Notes: generated by a model not told the origin, from the sequence alone. A DNA stretch of 10,041 nucleotides from Candidatus Methanocomedens sp. (GCA_009649835.1 PYCK01000245.1:1-10041); one strand, 5' to 3'. Numbered from the stretch's first letter, positions 1 through 6,347 are shown. Translations and numbers: made by a program.

Positions 1-1
1 G

Positions 2-235
2 ATTTATACCATTATTAAGTACTACCCCCACAAATTGAAAAATGTTACTCAAAAATATCTTGATGAGTTTGCCAGTATTGAAAATATTCCTTTGCACGAA
101 ATCGAGTTGTATGAACTTGCTAATGATTTGATTCTTGCTGAATCAGTTATCGAGTCAACGCAACATTATCAAATGACAATGAAGATGGCTTCAGATATGG
201 ATTTGTCAAAAACATCGGGAAAAGTTATATACTAG
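2..235 (+). CDS. 3' end of an unrecognised gene, cut by the window edge
   Basis: The reading frame is open from the first bases and ends with TAG at 233-235, giving about 77 residues. A TTG at 35 could serve as a start, but the frame continues upstream without a stop and no ribosome site precedes the TTG, so this is more likely the C-terminal part of a longer gene. The visible protein is acidic and probably mostly helical (segments around YLDEFASIENI and ELYELANDLILAESVIES), with no cysteine pair, membrane segment or motif I can assign. It ends 45 bases before the next gene on the same strand and is more AT-rich than the genes from 2744 onward. I do not recognise the family. Confidence 0.5.
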   Translation: MYTIIKYYPHKLKNVTQKYLDEFASIENIPLHEIELYELANDLILAESVIESTQHYQMTMKMASDMDLSKTSGKVIY

Positions 236-239
236 CAAT

Positions 240-279
240 TGCCAACATCTTATTAATACCGTTATAATAACCGGGGGGT
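240..279 (+). promoter_or_regulatory. Promoter-like AT stretch and G-rich ribosome site before the thioredoxin lipoprotein gene
   Basis: The short gap after the first gene contains TATA-like stretches (TATTAAT near 251-257 and TTATAATAA near 262-270). A run of six G (273-278) follows, just upstream of the ATG codons at 281 and 284, and could pair with the CCUCC of 16S rRNA using G-U pairs. Spacing fits the ATG at 284 slightly better. The position suggests the start of the three-gene thiol-redox operon. The assignment rests on position and base composition only. Confidence 0.3.
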
Positions 280-280
280 T

Positions 281-841
281 ATGATGTCATTGAAAAATCA
301 ATCAATTGTTATTTATTTGGCAATCGTGATAGTACCAAGTATTTTTCTAAGTGGCTGTATTGCACCCTCTGATGAGTCCCCGGCATCTCGTACAACAGAT
401 ACGGTATCGTCTACATGGATGGACATAGAACTTACTGATGTTGCAACTCAAGAAACGTTTACAATCAGCGATTTCAAAGGCACACCTATTTTACTTGATA
501 GCTTTGCCGTATGGTGTCCCACATGTTTGCAGCAGCAAAGGAAAATGGCTGAGCTAAAAGAAAGAAAAGGCGCTGCTATAATACACATATCCCTGGATAC
601 CGATCCCAATGAGGATGAAAATAATGTCAAAGAACATATTGAAACCCACGGCCTGGACTGGTACTTTGCGATTTCACCCATTGAACTCACCAATGCATTA
701 ATTGAAGAATTTGGATTACAAGTGGTGAATGCACCCAGTGCACCGGTCGTCCTTATATGTGAAGATGGATCTGCCAGACTGTTAACAAGCGGGGTAAAAT
801 CTGCTGATGAATTACTTGCAGCAATAGATGAAGGGTGCTGA
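281..841 (+). CDS. TlpA/ResA-like thioredoxin-fold lipoprotein
   Basis: An extracytoplasmic thiol-disulfide oxidoreductase that probably delivers or accepts electrons at cysteine pairs of exported proteins. Residues 8-25 form a hydrophobic signal ending in the lipobox LSGC, so Cys26 should be lipid-anchored on the outer face of the membrane. A low-complexity Ser/Thr linker follows. The redoxin domain starts near residue 48, with the active site WCPTC (Cys79, Cys82) after a strand typical of the family (LLDSFAVWC). A proline in NAPSAPV near residue 155 fits the cis-proline position of thioredoxin folds. The length of 185-186 residues is normal for TlpA/ResA. The start may be ATG 281 or 284. 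The next gene is CcdA-like and begins one base after the stop, the classic donor for this class. The precise partner protein is inferred, not shown. Confidence 0.88.
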   Translation: MMSLKNQSIVIYLAIVIVPSIFLSGCIAPSDESPASRTTDTVSSTWMDIELTDVATQETFTISDFKGTPILLDSFAVWCPTCLQQQRKMAELKERKGAAIIHISLDTDPNEDENNVKEHIETHGLDWYFAISPIELTNALIEEFGLQVVNAPSAPVVLICEDGSARLLTSGVKSADELLAAIDEGC

Positions 842-842
842 T

Positions 843-1523
843 ATGGCACTGGAATTATTCATTTTTTCAGAAGCATTCATATTAGGATTACTCACTCCAT
901 TAACTGCAGCCTGTGTTTTGCCGCTATATCCCGGCTTTTTAGTGTACCTCTCCAATCAACTGTCGGGAAAAGAAGCAAACAGAAACACCATTGCATTATT
1001 TGGACTGATCATAACGGCTGGAATAGTTGTTTTCATGCTGCTGCTCGGATTGATTTTTACTACCATTCTGCAGGTAGCCTTAACAAGCGTGATTGAGATT
1101 GTATCACCCATAGCCTTTGGAATACTAATAATAATTAGCATACTGTTAATAGTTGATATTGACGTGGGCAGATACCTCCCAAGAACCGAAGCGCCTCTTG
1201 GCACCAATCCTTTACTCAATGCTTTCGTTTTCGGATTCTTTTTTGGGGCTATTGTGGTACCGTGCAATCCCCCGTTTATCGCCGTACTGTTTACCAGAAC
1301 AATATCCACCATAGGTTTTGTCGAAAATGTCCTGCGTTTCATAATGTTCGGGATTGGCATGGCGTTCCCCTTGCTGGTATTTTCACTGATCTCCACCGCT
1401 TCAAGCAATGCAATAATCAACTACCTGACAAAACACAAGAGAGCTATAAATTTCACTGCTGGGATAATAATGTTAATAATTTCAGTATATTACCTTGTAG
1501 TTGTTTTCAGGATATTTGGGTGA
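843..1523 (+). CDS. ccdA: CcdA-like cytochrome c biogenesis / thiol electron transporter
   Basis: A polytopic membrane protein of the CcdA/DsbD-beta family, which passes electrons from cytoplasmic thioredoxin across the membrane to exported thioredoxin-like proteins. It has about six hydrophobic segments in 226 residues, the usual size for stand-alone CcdA. The two hallmark cysteines are present: Cys24 in TPLTAACVLPLYPG near the first helix and Cys141 in GAIVVPCNPP near the fourth, both with the adjacent prolines of the family. I chose ATG 843 over the in-frame ATG 828 because GGTG at 834-837 lies five bases before it and because 828 would overlap the upstream gene. It sits one base after the TlpA-like gene and its stop abuts the DUF3179 gene, so the three are almost certainly co-transcribed. 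Confidence 0.88.
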   Translation: MALELFIFSEAFILGLLTPLTAACVLPLYPGFLVYLSNQLSGKEANRNTIALFGLIITAGIVVFMLLLGLIFTTILQVALTSVIEIVSPIAFGILIIISILLIVDIDVGRYLPRTEAPLGTNPLLNAFVFGFFFGAIVVPCNPPFIAVLFTRTISTIGFVENVLRFIMFGIGMAFPLLVFSLISTASSNAIINYLTKHKRAINFTAGIIMLIISVYYLVVVFRIFG

Positions 1524-1528
1524 TGGAT

Positions 1529-2530
1529 ATGAATAGGAGTGTAACAATACTCATACTGGGAGTGGCAGTATTAGCACTGTTCACATGTACGGGGTGCGTT
1601 GAAGAGAAAGACTCACCCGATTCCATAGAACGGTTGCCAGAAATACGTGAAATGGAAGAGGAGATGGGAATAAAAATAACATCAAGAGGGGTGAAATATC
1701 TGGTAGATCCGGAAAATATCCAATCCGGTGGCCCTCCAAAGGACGGGATCCCGTCAATTGATATTCCGAAATATGTCACAGTTGAGCAGGCTGATGAATG
1801 GATACAGGATAATGAACTGGTACTGGCGATCATCCATAAGAATGTAACACGCGTGTATCCGCTGCAGATACTGGTGTGGCATGAGATTGTCAATGATTGG
1901 ATAGCTGATGATCCGATTCTTATCACCTATTGTCCATTATGCGGATCAGGTATTGCCTATAATCGAACCATTAAAGGAGAAGTGGTGGAATTCGGAACCT
2001 CAGGAAAATTATACAATTCCAATCTGGTAATGTACGACAGAAAGACCAATTCCTACTGGACCCAGATCGACGGTCTGGCTATTGTGGGTGAGTTAACAGG
2101 GACAAAGCTCATTCCCCTATCAATAGACACTGTTGTATGGAGGGACTGGAAATCAGCACATCCGGGCTCAGAGGTTCTCAGCCAGGATACCGGATTCATG
2201 CGACCTTATGGCACAGATCCTTACGGGAATTATTATGAGAATAGTTTTGTATTCTTCCCTGTTGAGAATGAGGATAAGAGGATCCATCCCAAGACCGTTG
2301 TTTTCGGTATAGAAGTAAACGGCACCTTCAAGGCATACCGGGAGGACAACCTGAAAGAATTGAAGGTGATCGAAGACACGGTCAATGGTATCAAGATAAC
2401 AGTAAAGAGGGATGATGCCGGTATCGTTATGATAACAAACCTGGAAACGGGAGATGAGATTGTTAAGGAGAGGGATTTCTGGTTCGCATGGTATGCCTTC
2501 CACCCTGAGACCGAATTATATGAACAATGA
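1529..2530 (+). CDS. DUF3179-domain exported lipoprotein
   Basis: A member of the DUF3179 family, whose biochemical role is unknown to me. Residues 4-20 are hydrophobic and followed by CTGC, giving a probable lipid-anchored Cys23, although the -3 position is Cys and not the usual Leu. Family hallmarks follow in order: YPLQILVWHEIVND (residues 110-123), ITYCPLCGSG (Cys135 and Cys138), FGTSGKL, MYDRKTNSYW, a WRDW segment and HPGSEVL. The 333 residues match single-domain members. The frame stays open upstream to 1262 inside ccdA. I chose ATG 1529 because GGTGAT at 1519-1524 lies four bases before it; ATG 1523 overlaps the ccdA stop and lacks a ribosome site. The CPLC pair resembles a redox-active or metal-binding motif, and the two upstream genes are a thiol-electron relay, which suggests that this pair is kept reduced outside the cell. 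Confidence 0.85.
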   Translation: MNRSVTILILGVAVLALFTCTGCVEEKDSPDSIERLPEIREMEEEMGIKITSRGVKYLVDPENIQSGGPPKDGIPSIDIPKYVTVEQADEWIQDNELVLAIIHKNVTRVYPLQILVWHEIVNDWIADDPILITYCPLCGSGIAYNRTIKGEVVEFGTSGKLYNSNLVMYDRKTNSYWTQIDGLAIVGELTGTKLIPLSIDTVVWRDWKSAHPGSEVLSQDTGFMRPYGTDPYGNYYENSFVFFPVENEDKRIHPKTVVFGIEVNGTFKAYREDNLKELKVIEDTVNGIKITVKRDDAGIVMITNLETGDEIVKERDFWFAWYAFHPETELYEQ

Positions 2531-2564
2531 TTGAAAAACGGCACCAGGGCAATAAGTGCTTTCA

Positions 2565-2743
2565 AAAATTTATTATTTATTAATCTAAGGGCTTAGAGGC
2601 AAATTTTAAGGATGAGAAGTGTTCAGATACGTGATTTGAGGTTTTGAAGACGTTATGAGGATTTTTCGGAGGCTGATATATTAAGAACAATTTCTGTATG
2701 TCAGTCGAAAAGTTTATCCTGAAACCTGCCGATTTCTGCTGTA
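2565..2743 (+). promoter_or_regulatory. Gap before dapF with possible terminator tract and TATA-like box
   Basis: The 213-base gap after the DUF3179 gene has a T-rich tract (TTTATTATTTATT around 2569-2581) that could end the upstream transcript. A small dyad, CTAAG-GG-CTTAG, follows at about 2584-2595. A TATA-like stretch (AGTTTATCC, near 2711-2719) lies about 30 bases before the dapF ATG. No ribosome site precedes that ATG, so a leaderless dapF transcript is plausible. Another AT stretch, GATATATTAAG, is near 2673-2683. I see no coding region here. Confidence 0.3.
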
Positions 2744-3565
2744 ATGATACATTTCACCAAACTCCATGGAAATGGCAACGATTTCATTGTCATCGACGAA
2801 TACAGCGGCTTAGTAGTACCGGATAATAGCAAACCCGGTTTTGCAGAAAAATACTGCGCCCGGCAGTTCGGCATCGGCGCCGATGGTGTGATCTTCCTGT
2901 CAGTATCAGCTTCATCTGACATAAAAATGAGGCTCTTCCAGCCCGACCGCTCAGAAGCAGAGATGTGCGGCAACGGCATCAGGTGTCTGGTGAAATATGC
3001 CCTGGATGCAGGATATCTCTCTCCTGGCACTGCAATGGTAGAGACTATGGCCGGGGTACTCCCAGTTGAAGTGAAAGGCCAGGGTAATAAGGTGTGGGTG
3101 AAGGTGAACATGGGAAAGCCCATGTTCGACAAAAAGGACATACCCATGCGGGGTGAAGGCGAGTTCATTGACGAAACACTTGAAGATATGCAGGTATCCC
3201 TCGTCAATACAGGCGTACCCCACGCCGTGATATTTGTAGACGACCTGGAAAGTGTCGATATAGATAGACTGGCTCCACCCATCAGGTACCACTCATTATT
3301 CCCAAAAGGAACAAATGTGAATTTCATCAATTTTACGCAGGACGGTATCCTGAACGTCCGTACATATGAGCGAGGGATTGAGGGCGAGACCCTTAGCTGC
3401 GGTACAGGCTCTGTGGCTGCTGCCGTGATTGCTCATAGGCTTGGCCGGACCGGGAACGAGGTCACAATAAACACACTGGGCGGCATACTCAATATCACAA
3501 TCGAAAATGATTTTGCATTCATGGAAGGCCCGGCTGTTACCGTGTATAACGGAACCATCCCATGA
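2744..3565 (+). CDS. dapF: Diaminopimelate epimerase
   Basis: A cytoplasmic, cofactor-independent epimerase that converts LL- to meso-diaminopimelate on the way to lysine. The 273-residue protein shows both halves of the pseudo-symmetric fold. The N-terminal KLHGNGNDF signature is at residues 6-14. The first catalytic cysteine is Cys75 in SEAEMCGNGIRC, and the second is Cys219 in GETLSCGTGSVAAA. NTGVPHAV (155-162) and RTYERGIEGET also match the family. Length is normal and both catalytic residues are intact. The ATG at 2744 has no clear ribosome site, which fits a leaderless message. The last four bases (ATGA) overlap the start of tiaS, so the two genes are translationally coupled although they serve different pathways. 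Confidence 0.95.
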   Translation: MIHFTKLHGNGNDFIVIDEYSGLVVPDNSKPGFAEKYCARQFGIGADGVIFLSVSASSDIKMRLFQPDRSEAEMCGNGIRCLVKYALDAGYLSPGTAMVETMAGVLPVEVKGQGNKVWVKVNMGKPMFDKKDIPMRGEGEFIDETLEDMQVSLVNTGVPHAVIFVDDLESVDIDRLAPPIRYHSLFPKGTNVNFINFTQDGILNVRTYERGIEGETLSCGTGSVAAAVIAHRLGRTGNEVTINTLGGILNITIENDFAFMEGPAVTVYNGTIP

Positions 3566-4842
3566 TCATAGGAATTGATGATACAGATTCTGTTGATGGG
3601 ATGTGCACCACCTATCTAACAGCCATTCTCATTGACAAACTAAAAGGCCTGGGAGATATCAGGGGGCTGCCCCACCTTATCAGGTTGAACCCGAACATAA
3701 AGTACAAGACCCGGGGCAATGCGGCACTGGCAGTAGAGATAGATACATACCCGGATTCTGAAGAGCAGATTGTGAATACTGCCATATCCCTTGTGGAAGA
3801 CATGGCCGACATGGACTGCGAAAATACTAATCCTGGCATAGTTTTCTTAATTGACCAGGGACGAAACGACCCCGGATTCAGGCAAGACCTGGAAAGTTTC
3901 ATGTGGCAGGCCATGCGTGATGTATTGGCTGTGGAGGATGCCCGCTCCCTTATTGGTAAATACGGGATAAAACACAAGGAATTCAAGAACGGGCGAGGCC
4001 TTATCGGTGCACTGGCAGCATGCGGTTCTGTGCTGTGCGGCCTGAGCGACCACACCTATGAACTGATCGCATACCGTCAGCCAGGGAACTTCGGCACACC
4101 CAGGGAGATCGACAGGGAATCTGTGTTCAGGGCAGACAGGGAGACGTACCCTGGTACATGGGATACTGTGGATATTTCCAATAACACTATTGTATTTGCA
4201 CCACACTCCCCGGACCCTATACTGTTCGGGATCAGGGGGGATGATGTCCAATCCATCGAAAAGGCCTTTGGCATTATTGGCTCAGAACCTGCCGGGCTTA
4301 CTCTATTATACAGGACCAACCAGGGAACGGATTTTCACCTGCTTGATGCACAAATATGTGATGTACTGGAAGAAAGGTCTTACAAGTTGACAGGGACTGT
4401 GGTTGACAGGCCGGTAACTATCAGGGGCGGTCATATGTTCTTCACCTTAAAGGGTTCAGGCAGCATCAGGTGTGCGGCCTTTGAGCCAACCAAAGGTTTC
4501 AGGAATATTATTAAAGAACTGATACCGGGCGATAAAGTGGGTGTTTATGGTGGTATTGCAGACGGGACCCTGAATGTTGAGAAGATAGAGATACTTGAAC
4601 TGGCAGCTTATGAAAAGACCAGTAATCCTGTCTGTCCAACGTGCGGCAAGCGCATGAAATCCGCAGGCAGCAAGCAGGGCTTCAGGTGCAAAGGCTGTAA
4701 TACAAAAAGTGGTGAGGTCGTCAGAACAACGATGGGTAGAGGTATCACACCAGGTATATATGAAGTGCCGCCCTGTGCCAGGAGACATATCTCAAAACCA
4801 CTGGTCAGGTCAGCCGAACCTGATGTTTATCCTTCAAGATAA
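3562..4842 (+). CDS. tiaS: tRNA(Ile2) 2-agmatinylcytidine synthetase
   Basis: TiaS uses ATP and agmatine to convert C34 of tRNA-Ile(CAU) to agmatidine so that it reads AUA; the enzyme is specific to archaea. The N-terminus IGIDDTDSVDGMCTTYL (residues 3-19) and RLNPNIKYKTRGNAAL (41-56) are hallmark segments of the catalytic domain. A ferredoxin-like domain fills the middle. An OB-fold-like region lies near 275-345 and includes TGTVVDRPVTIRGGHMFF. The C-terminal zinc ribbon has Cys358/Cys361 (CPTCG) and Cys376/Cys379 (CKGC). The 426-residue length is normal. The start overlaps the dapF stop by ATGA. A tRNA gene of a different type, tRNA-Arg, follows on the opposite strand. Confidence 0.94.
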   Translation: MIIGIDDTDSVDGMCTTYLTAILIDKLKGLGDIRGLPHLIRLNPNIKYKTRGNAALAVEIDTYPDSEEQIVNTAISLVEDMADMDCENTNPGIVFLIDQGRNDPGFRQDLESFMWQAMRDVLAVEDARSLIGKYGIKHKEFKNGRGLIGALAACGSVLCGLSDHTYELIAYRQPGNFGTPREIDRESVFRADRETYPGTWDTVDISNNTIVFAPHSPDPILFGIRGDDVQSIEKAFGIIGSEPAGLTLLYRTNQGTDFHLLDAQICDVLEERSYKLTGTVVDRPVTIRGGHMFFTLKGSGSIRCAAFEPTKGFRNIIKELIPGDKVGVYGGIADGTLNVEKIEILELAAYEKTSNPVCPTCGKRMKSAGSKQGFRCKGCNTKSGEVVRTTMGRGITPGIYEVPPCARRHISKPLVRSAEPDVYPSR

Positions 4843-4865
4843 GGGATAATTCGTTTTGGAAAGAC

Positions 4866-4871
4866 AAAAAA
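4866..4871 (-). terminator. T6 tract after tRNA-Arg
   Basis: On the minus strand TTTTTT starts three bases after the tRNA discriminator base. Oligo-T tracts are the usual intrinsic terminators of archaeal RNA polymerase, so this should end the tRNA transcript before it enters the convergent tiaS gene. Confidence 0.6.
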
Positions 4872-4873
4872 GA

Positions 4874-4945
4874 CGTCCCGACCGGGACTCGAACCCGGGT
4901 CTAAAGCTCCGCAAGCTTCAAGGATATCCGCTACCCTATCGGGAC
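4874..4945 (-). tRNA. tRNA-Arg, anticodon GCG
   Basis: Read on the minus strand, the acceptor arms GTCCCGA and TCGGGAC pair fully, with discriminator G at 4874 and no encoded CCA. The D arm is GGGT...TCCT, with a T-T mismatch at its inner pair. The anticodon arm GAAGC-TTGCGGA-GCTTT shows anticodon GCG (reads CGC/CGU). A four-base variable loop precedes the T arm CCGGG-TTCGAGT-CCCGG. The arginine identity elements A20 and C35 are present. No intron is seen. Six T follow the 3' end within a few bases on the minus strand. Confidence 0.95.
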
Positions 4946-4999
4946 ACTGCTCCCCTTGAAAGCTCATGGAGAGCGAACTTCTTATTCTATCCAATTATC

Positions 5000-5389
5000 T
5001 TAAACCTTATCTATCGCCTGTCGAAGGCCGTCCACTTCGCCCCTCAGTTCCTGCAATTCCCTGTGCACTTCCATGAGAAGGTTGTGGGTGGGACTGCGCT
5101 CGTCCTTTACTGCCTGCTGCTGGGAGAACACCATCTTACTGGGCAGGATGAATATATACACAAATATCATTGCCAGCAGTGCAGCAGCAGCCAGAGCCCC
5201 CAGGAACAGCAGGTAATTTGGGAATAACTGGCGCATATACGCGTCGCCGGGGTTGTAGTACTGTATCCTGGTAACCAGCACGAAGTTCAGCATAGAGAAC
5301 AGGAACATGGTCTCACCGACCAGTATGAGCATTCCGCCTACGGTCGTAGACATGCGTTTTTGTTTTGGTATGAATCTGGTAATGGGCAT
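5000..5389 (-). CDS. Small membrane protein, two transmembrane helices and a coiled-coil tail
   Basis: I do not recognise the family of this 129-residue protein. It has a basic N-terminus (KQKR), a first hydrophobic helix at about residues 17-40, a short polar loop containing QYYNPGDAYMRQLFP, and a second helix at about 58-83. The soluble tail at about 101-127 has heptad-like leucine spacing (LLMEVHRELQELRGEVDGLRQ), suggesting a coiled coil and self-association. The positive-inside rule would put both ends in the cytoplasm. ATG 5389 is well supported because GGAGTGAT lies six bases before it. The stop is 54 bases from the 5' end of tRNA-Arg, so the tRNA could be read from the same transcript or from its own AT-rich element near 4981-4990. 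Confidence 0.72.
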   Translation of the reverse strand: MPITRFIPKQKRMSTTVGGMLILVGETMFLFSMLNFVLVTRIQYYNPGDAYMRQLFPNYLLFLGALAAAALLAMIFVYIFILPSKMVFSQQQAVKDERSPTHNLLMEVHRELQELRGEVDGLRQAIDKV

Positions 5390-5414
5390 GGTTGAATCAC
5401 TCCGACCAGATATT

Positions 5415-5430
5415 CTTTTAAAAGTATTTA
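5415..5430 (-). promoter_or_regulatory. TATA-like region for the small membrane-protein gene
   Basis: The minus strand reads TAAATACTTTTAAAAG here, 26-41 bases upstream of the ATG at 5389. That leaves room for a short leader carrying the GGAGTGAT ribosome site. This is the most TATA-like stretch close to the gene. Confidence 0.35.
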
Positions 5431-5475
5431 GGGATTGCAGTCTTTAAACTACGATGTGGAGGCGGTAATTGGCAG

Positions 5476-5529
5476 ATTGTCAGACACGAACGACAATTTA
5501 GTATGGAATTGTCAGATACAAAAGACAAT
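5476..5529. repeat. Two tandem ATTGTC/GACAAT dyads, 32 bases apart
   Basis: Two 22-base units, at 5476-5497 and 5508-5529, each consist of ATTGTC, ten spacer bases and GACAAT. The spacers share AGAnACnAAn, so the units are direct repeats as well as dyads. Their centres are 32 bases apart, close to three helical turns, so bound proteins would sit on the same DNA face. They lie about 87-140 bases upstream of the ATG of the leftward membrane-protein gene. A regulator-binding site is possible; a pair of small hairpins in RNA is the alternative. Confidence 0.5.
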
Positions 5530-5616
5530 TTCATAAATAATAAAAATCAAACAAAATAATCTTCTATGGCTACAAAGGCTGTCCAGTAATTTAAAATCAA
5601 GAAAATGGAAATTTCA

Positions 5617-5667
5617 GACAGGATTGACAGGATACAATCCAATCCTGTATATCCTGTAAATCCTGTC
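5617..5667. repeat. Palindrome of 9-bp ATCCTGTNN units, copy 1
   Basis: The left arm GACAGGATTGACAGGATA (5617-5634) and right arm TATCCTGTAAATCCTGTC (5650-5667) pair over 18 bases with one mismatch and a 15-base loop. The right side reads as tandem 9-bp units ATCCTGTAT, ATCCTGTAA and ATCCTGTCG, and the left side mirrors them. A related palindrome lies on the other side of the flavoprotein gene at 6572-6639. The form suggests a dispersed intergenic repeat family. Confidence 0.75.
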
Positions 5668-5727
5668 GAAGGATTTGATTGAAACTAACAAAATTACCTA
5701 TATCGAAATACGTTTATAATTTCCTAT

Positions 5728-5793
5728 ATGTCAAAGAAAAAGGGAACGGATTGGAGCTTTAAAGCGAAAAATAAACAAGAGATTTGTTATTGA
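5728..5793 (+). pseudogene. 21-codon frame inside the candidate mobile element
   Basis: An ATG at 5728 opens a frame of 21 lysine-rich residues (starts MSKKKGTDW, contains SFKAKNKQ) ending at TGA 5791-5793, five bases before the right terminal repeat. A TATA-like CCTATATCG lies about 30 bases upstream, so a leaderless peptide is possible. Its position at the element end fits a leftover of a deleted transposase gene better than a working gene. I do not recognise the sequence. Confidence 0.2.
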
Positions 5794-5813
5794 CAGTAAT
5801 TGTTGGACAGCCT

Positions 5814-6347
5814 CTACAGGGCAGCCCCAATCCCATAAGCCCGCTCCAGCTCTTCGACATTCCCGGAAATCTCACCCTTCTCGTAAGCTGTTGGCAGCAA
5901 TACATCTGCTATATCCACACCAAGGTAGTCCAGGGACAGCCTGAACATCGTAACAACAGGCTCACATGCATCAGCCCCCTCTGCAGAAGGGATCACCAGC
6001 ACTGCCCGTTTGCCTTTCAACTTATCAGTCTCGCTGTAGGGCAGCAGCCTGTCCATCAATAGCTTCATTGGTCCAGTGGGTCCGTACCAGTACAGGGGTG
6101 TGCCGAACAGGATCACATCAGCGGCCTCGATCATGGGGTAGATGTCCTGCATGTCATCATCCCTGTCACAGACCCTGTCACCTGAACTGCAGTTGCGGCA
6201 GTCTATGCACGGCAGGAGGTTGAGGTCGTATAAGTATAGTTTTTCACTCTGGTGTCCGGCAGCCTGTGCGCCGTTAATGACCTTGTCGATTAGTATGTCT
6301 GTATTGCCCTCTTTTCTGGGGCTGCCCATAAGTGCAAGTATTTTCAT
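5814..6347 (-). CDS. Isf-type iron-sulfur flavoprotein (flavodoxin-like fold)
   Basis: A cytoplasmic FMN protein with a predicted [4Fe-4S] cluster. The Methanosarcina Isf family takes electrons from ferredoxin and has been linked to reducing oxygen or peroxide. FMN-binding signatures are GSPRKEGNT (residues 8-16, phosphate loop) and TPLYWYGPTGPMK (83-95). Between them Cys47, Cys50, Cys53 and Cys60 form CX2CX2CX6C, within the compact Isf pattern. The length of 177 residues is close to family size. GGAGAT lies eight bases before ATG 6347, supporting that start. The gene stands alone with long structured gaps on both sides, and the stop codon lies inside the flanking duplication of a candidate mobile element. 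A generic NADPH-dependent FMN reductase is less likely given the four cysteines. Confidence 0.87.
   Translation of the reverse strand: MKILALMGSPRKEGNTDILIDKVINGAQAAGHQSEKLYLYDLNLLPCIDCRNCSSGDRVCDRDDDMQDIYPMIEAADVILFGTPLYWYGPTGPMKLLMDRLLPYSETDKLKGKRAVLVIPSAEGADACEPVVTMFRLSLDYLGVDIADVLLPTAYEKGEISGNVEELERAYGIGAAL

Larger units (their letters stand above)
5576..5813. mobile_element. Candidate 238-bp miniature inverted-repeat element
   Basis: The left end AGGCTGTCCAGTAATT (5576-5591) and the inverted right end (5798-5813, read on the minus strand as AGGCTGTCCAACAATT) match at 14 of 16 positions. They are flanked by CTACAA (5570-5575) and CTACAG (5814-5819), which match at 5 of 6 positions as a target-site duplication would. 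The interior holds a palindromic repeat (5617-5667) and a 21-codon frame, but nothing long enough to be a transposase, so it would need an enzyme supplied in trans. The right flank contains the stop codon of the flavoprotein gene, so insertion occurred exactly at that gene's end without changing its protein. I cannot assign an IS family by eye. Confidence 0.4.

Noticed and set aside
828..842. Earlier in-frame ATG for ccdA at 828
   Set aside because: It would overlap the TlpA-like gene and add five residues before the family N-terminus; ATG 843 has GGTG at proper spacing.
956..1420. Long minus-strand open frame opposite ccdA
   Set aside because: It is a shadow of a confident membrane-protein gene, with no motif or ribosome site of its own.
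1262..1528. Long upstream extension of the DUF3179 frame
   Set aside because: It lies inside ccdA, which is clearly the real frame there, and the extension has no family features; the lipoprotein signal begins at 1529.
2701..3330. 209-codon minus-strand open frame opposite dapF
   Set aside because: dapF on the plus strand has all catalytic motifs; the antisense frame has no recognisable features.
4856..5227. Plus-strand open frame across the tRNA and the membrane-protein gene
   Set aside because: It reads antisense through a well-folded tRNA and a gene with a good ribosome site.
5876..6230. Plus-strand frames opposite the flavoprotein gene
   Set aside because: They are out-of-frame shadows of the Isf-type gene, rich in Cys, Ser and Pro as expected of reverse translation.
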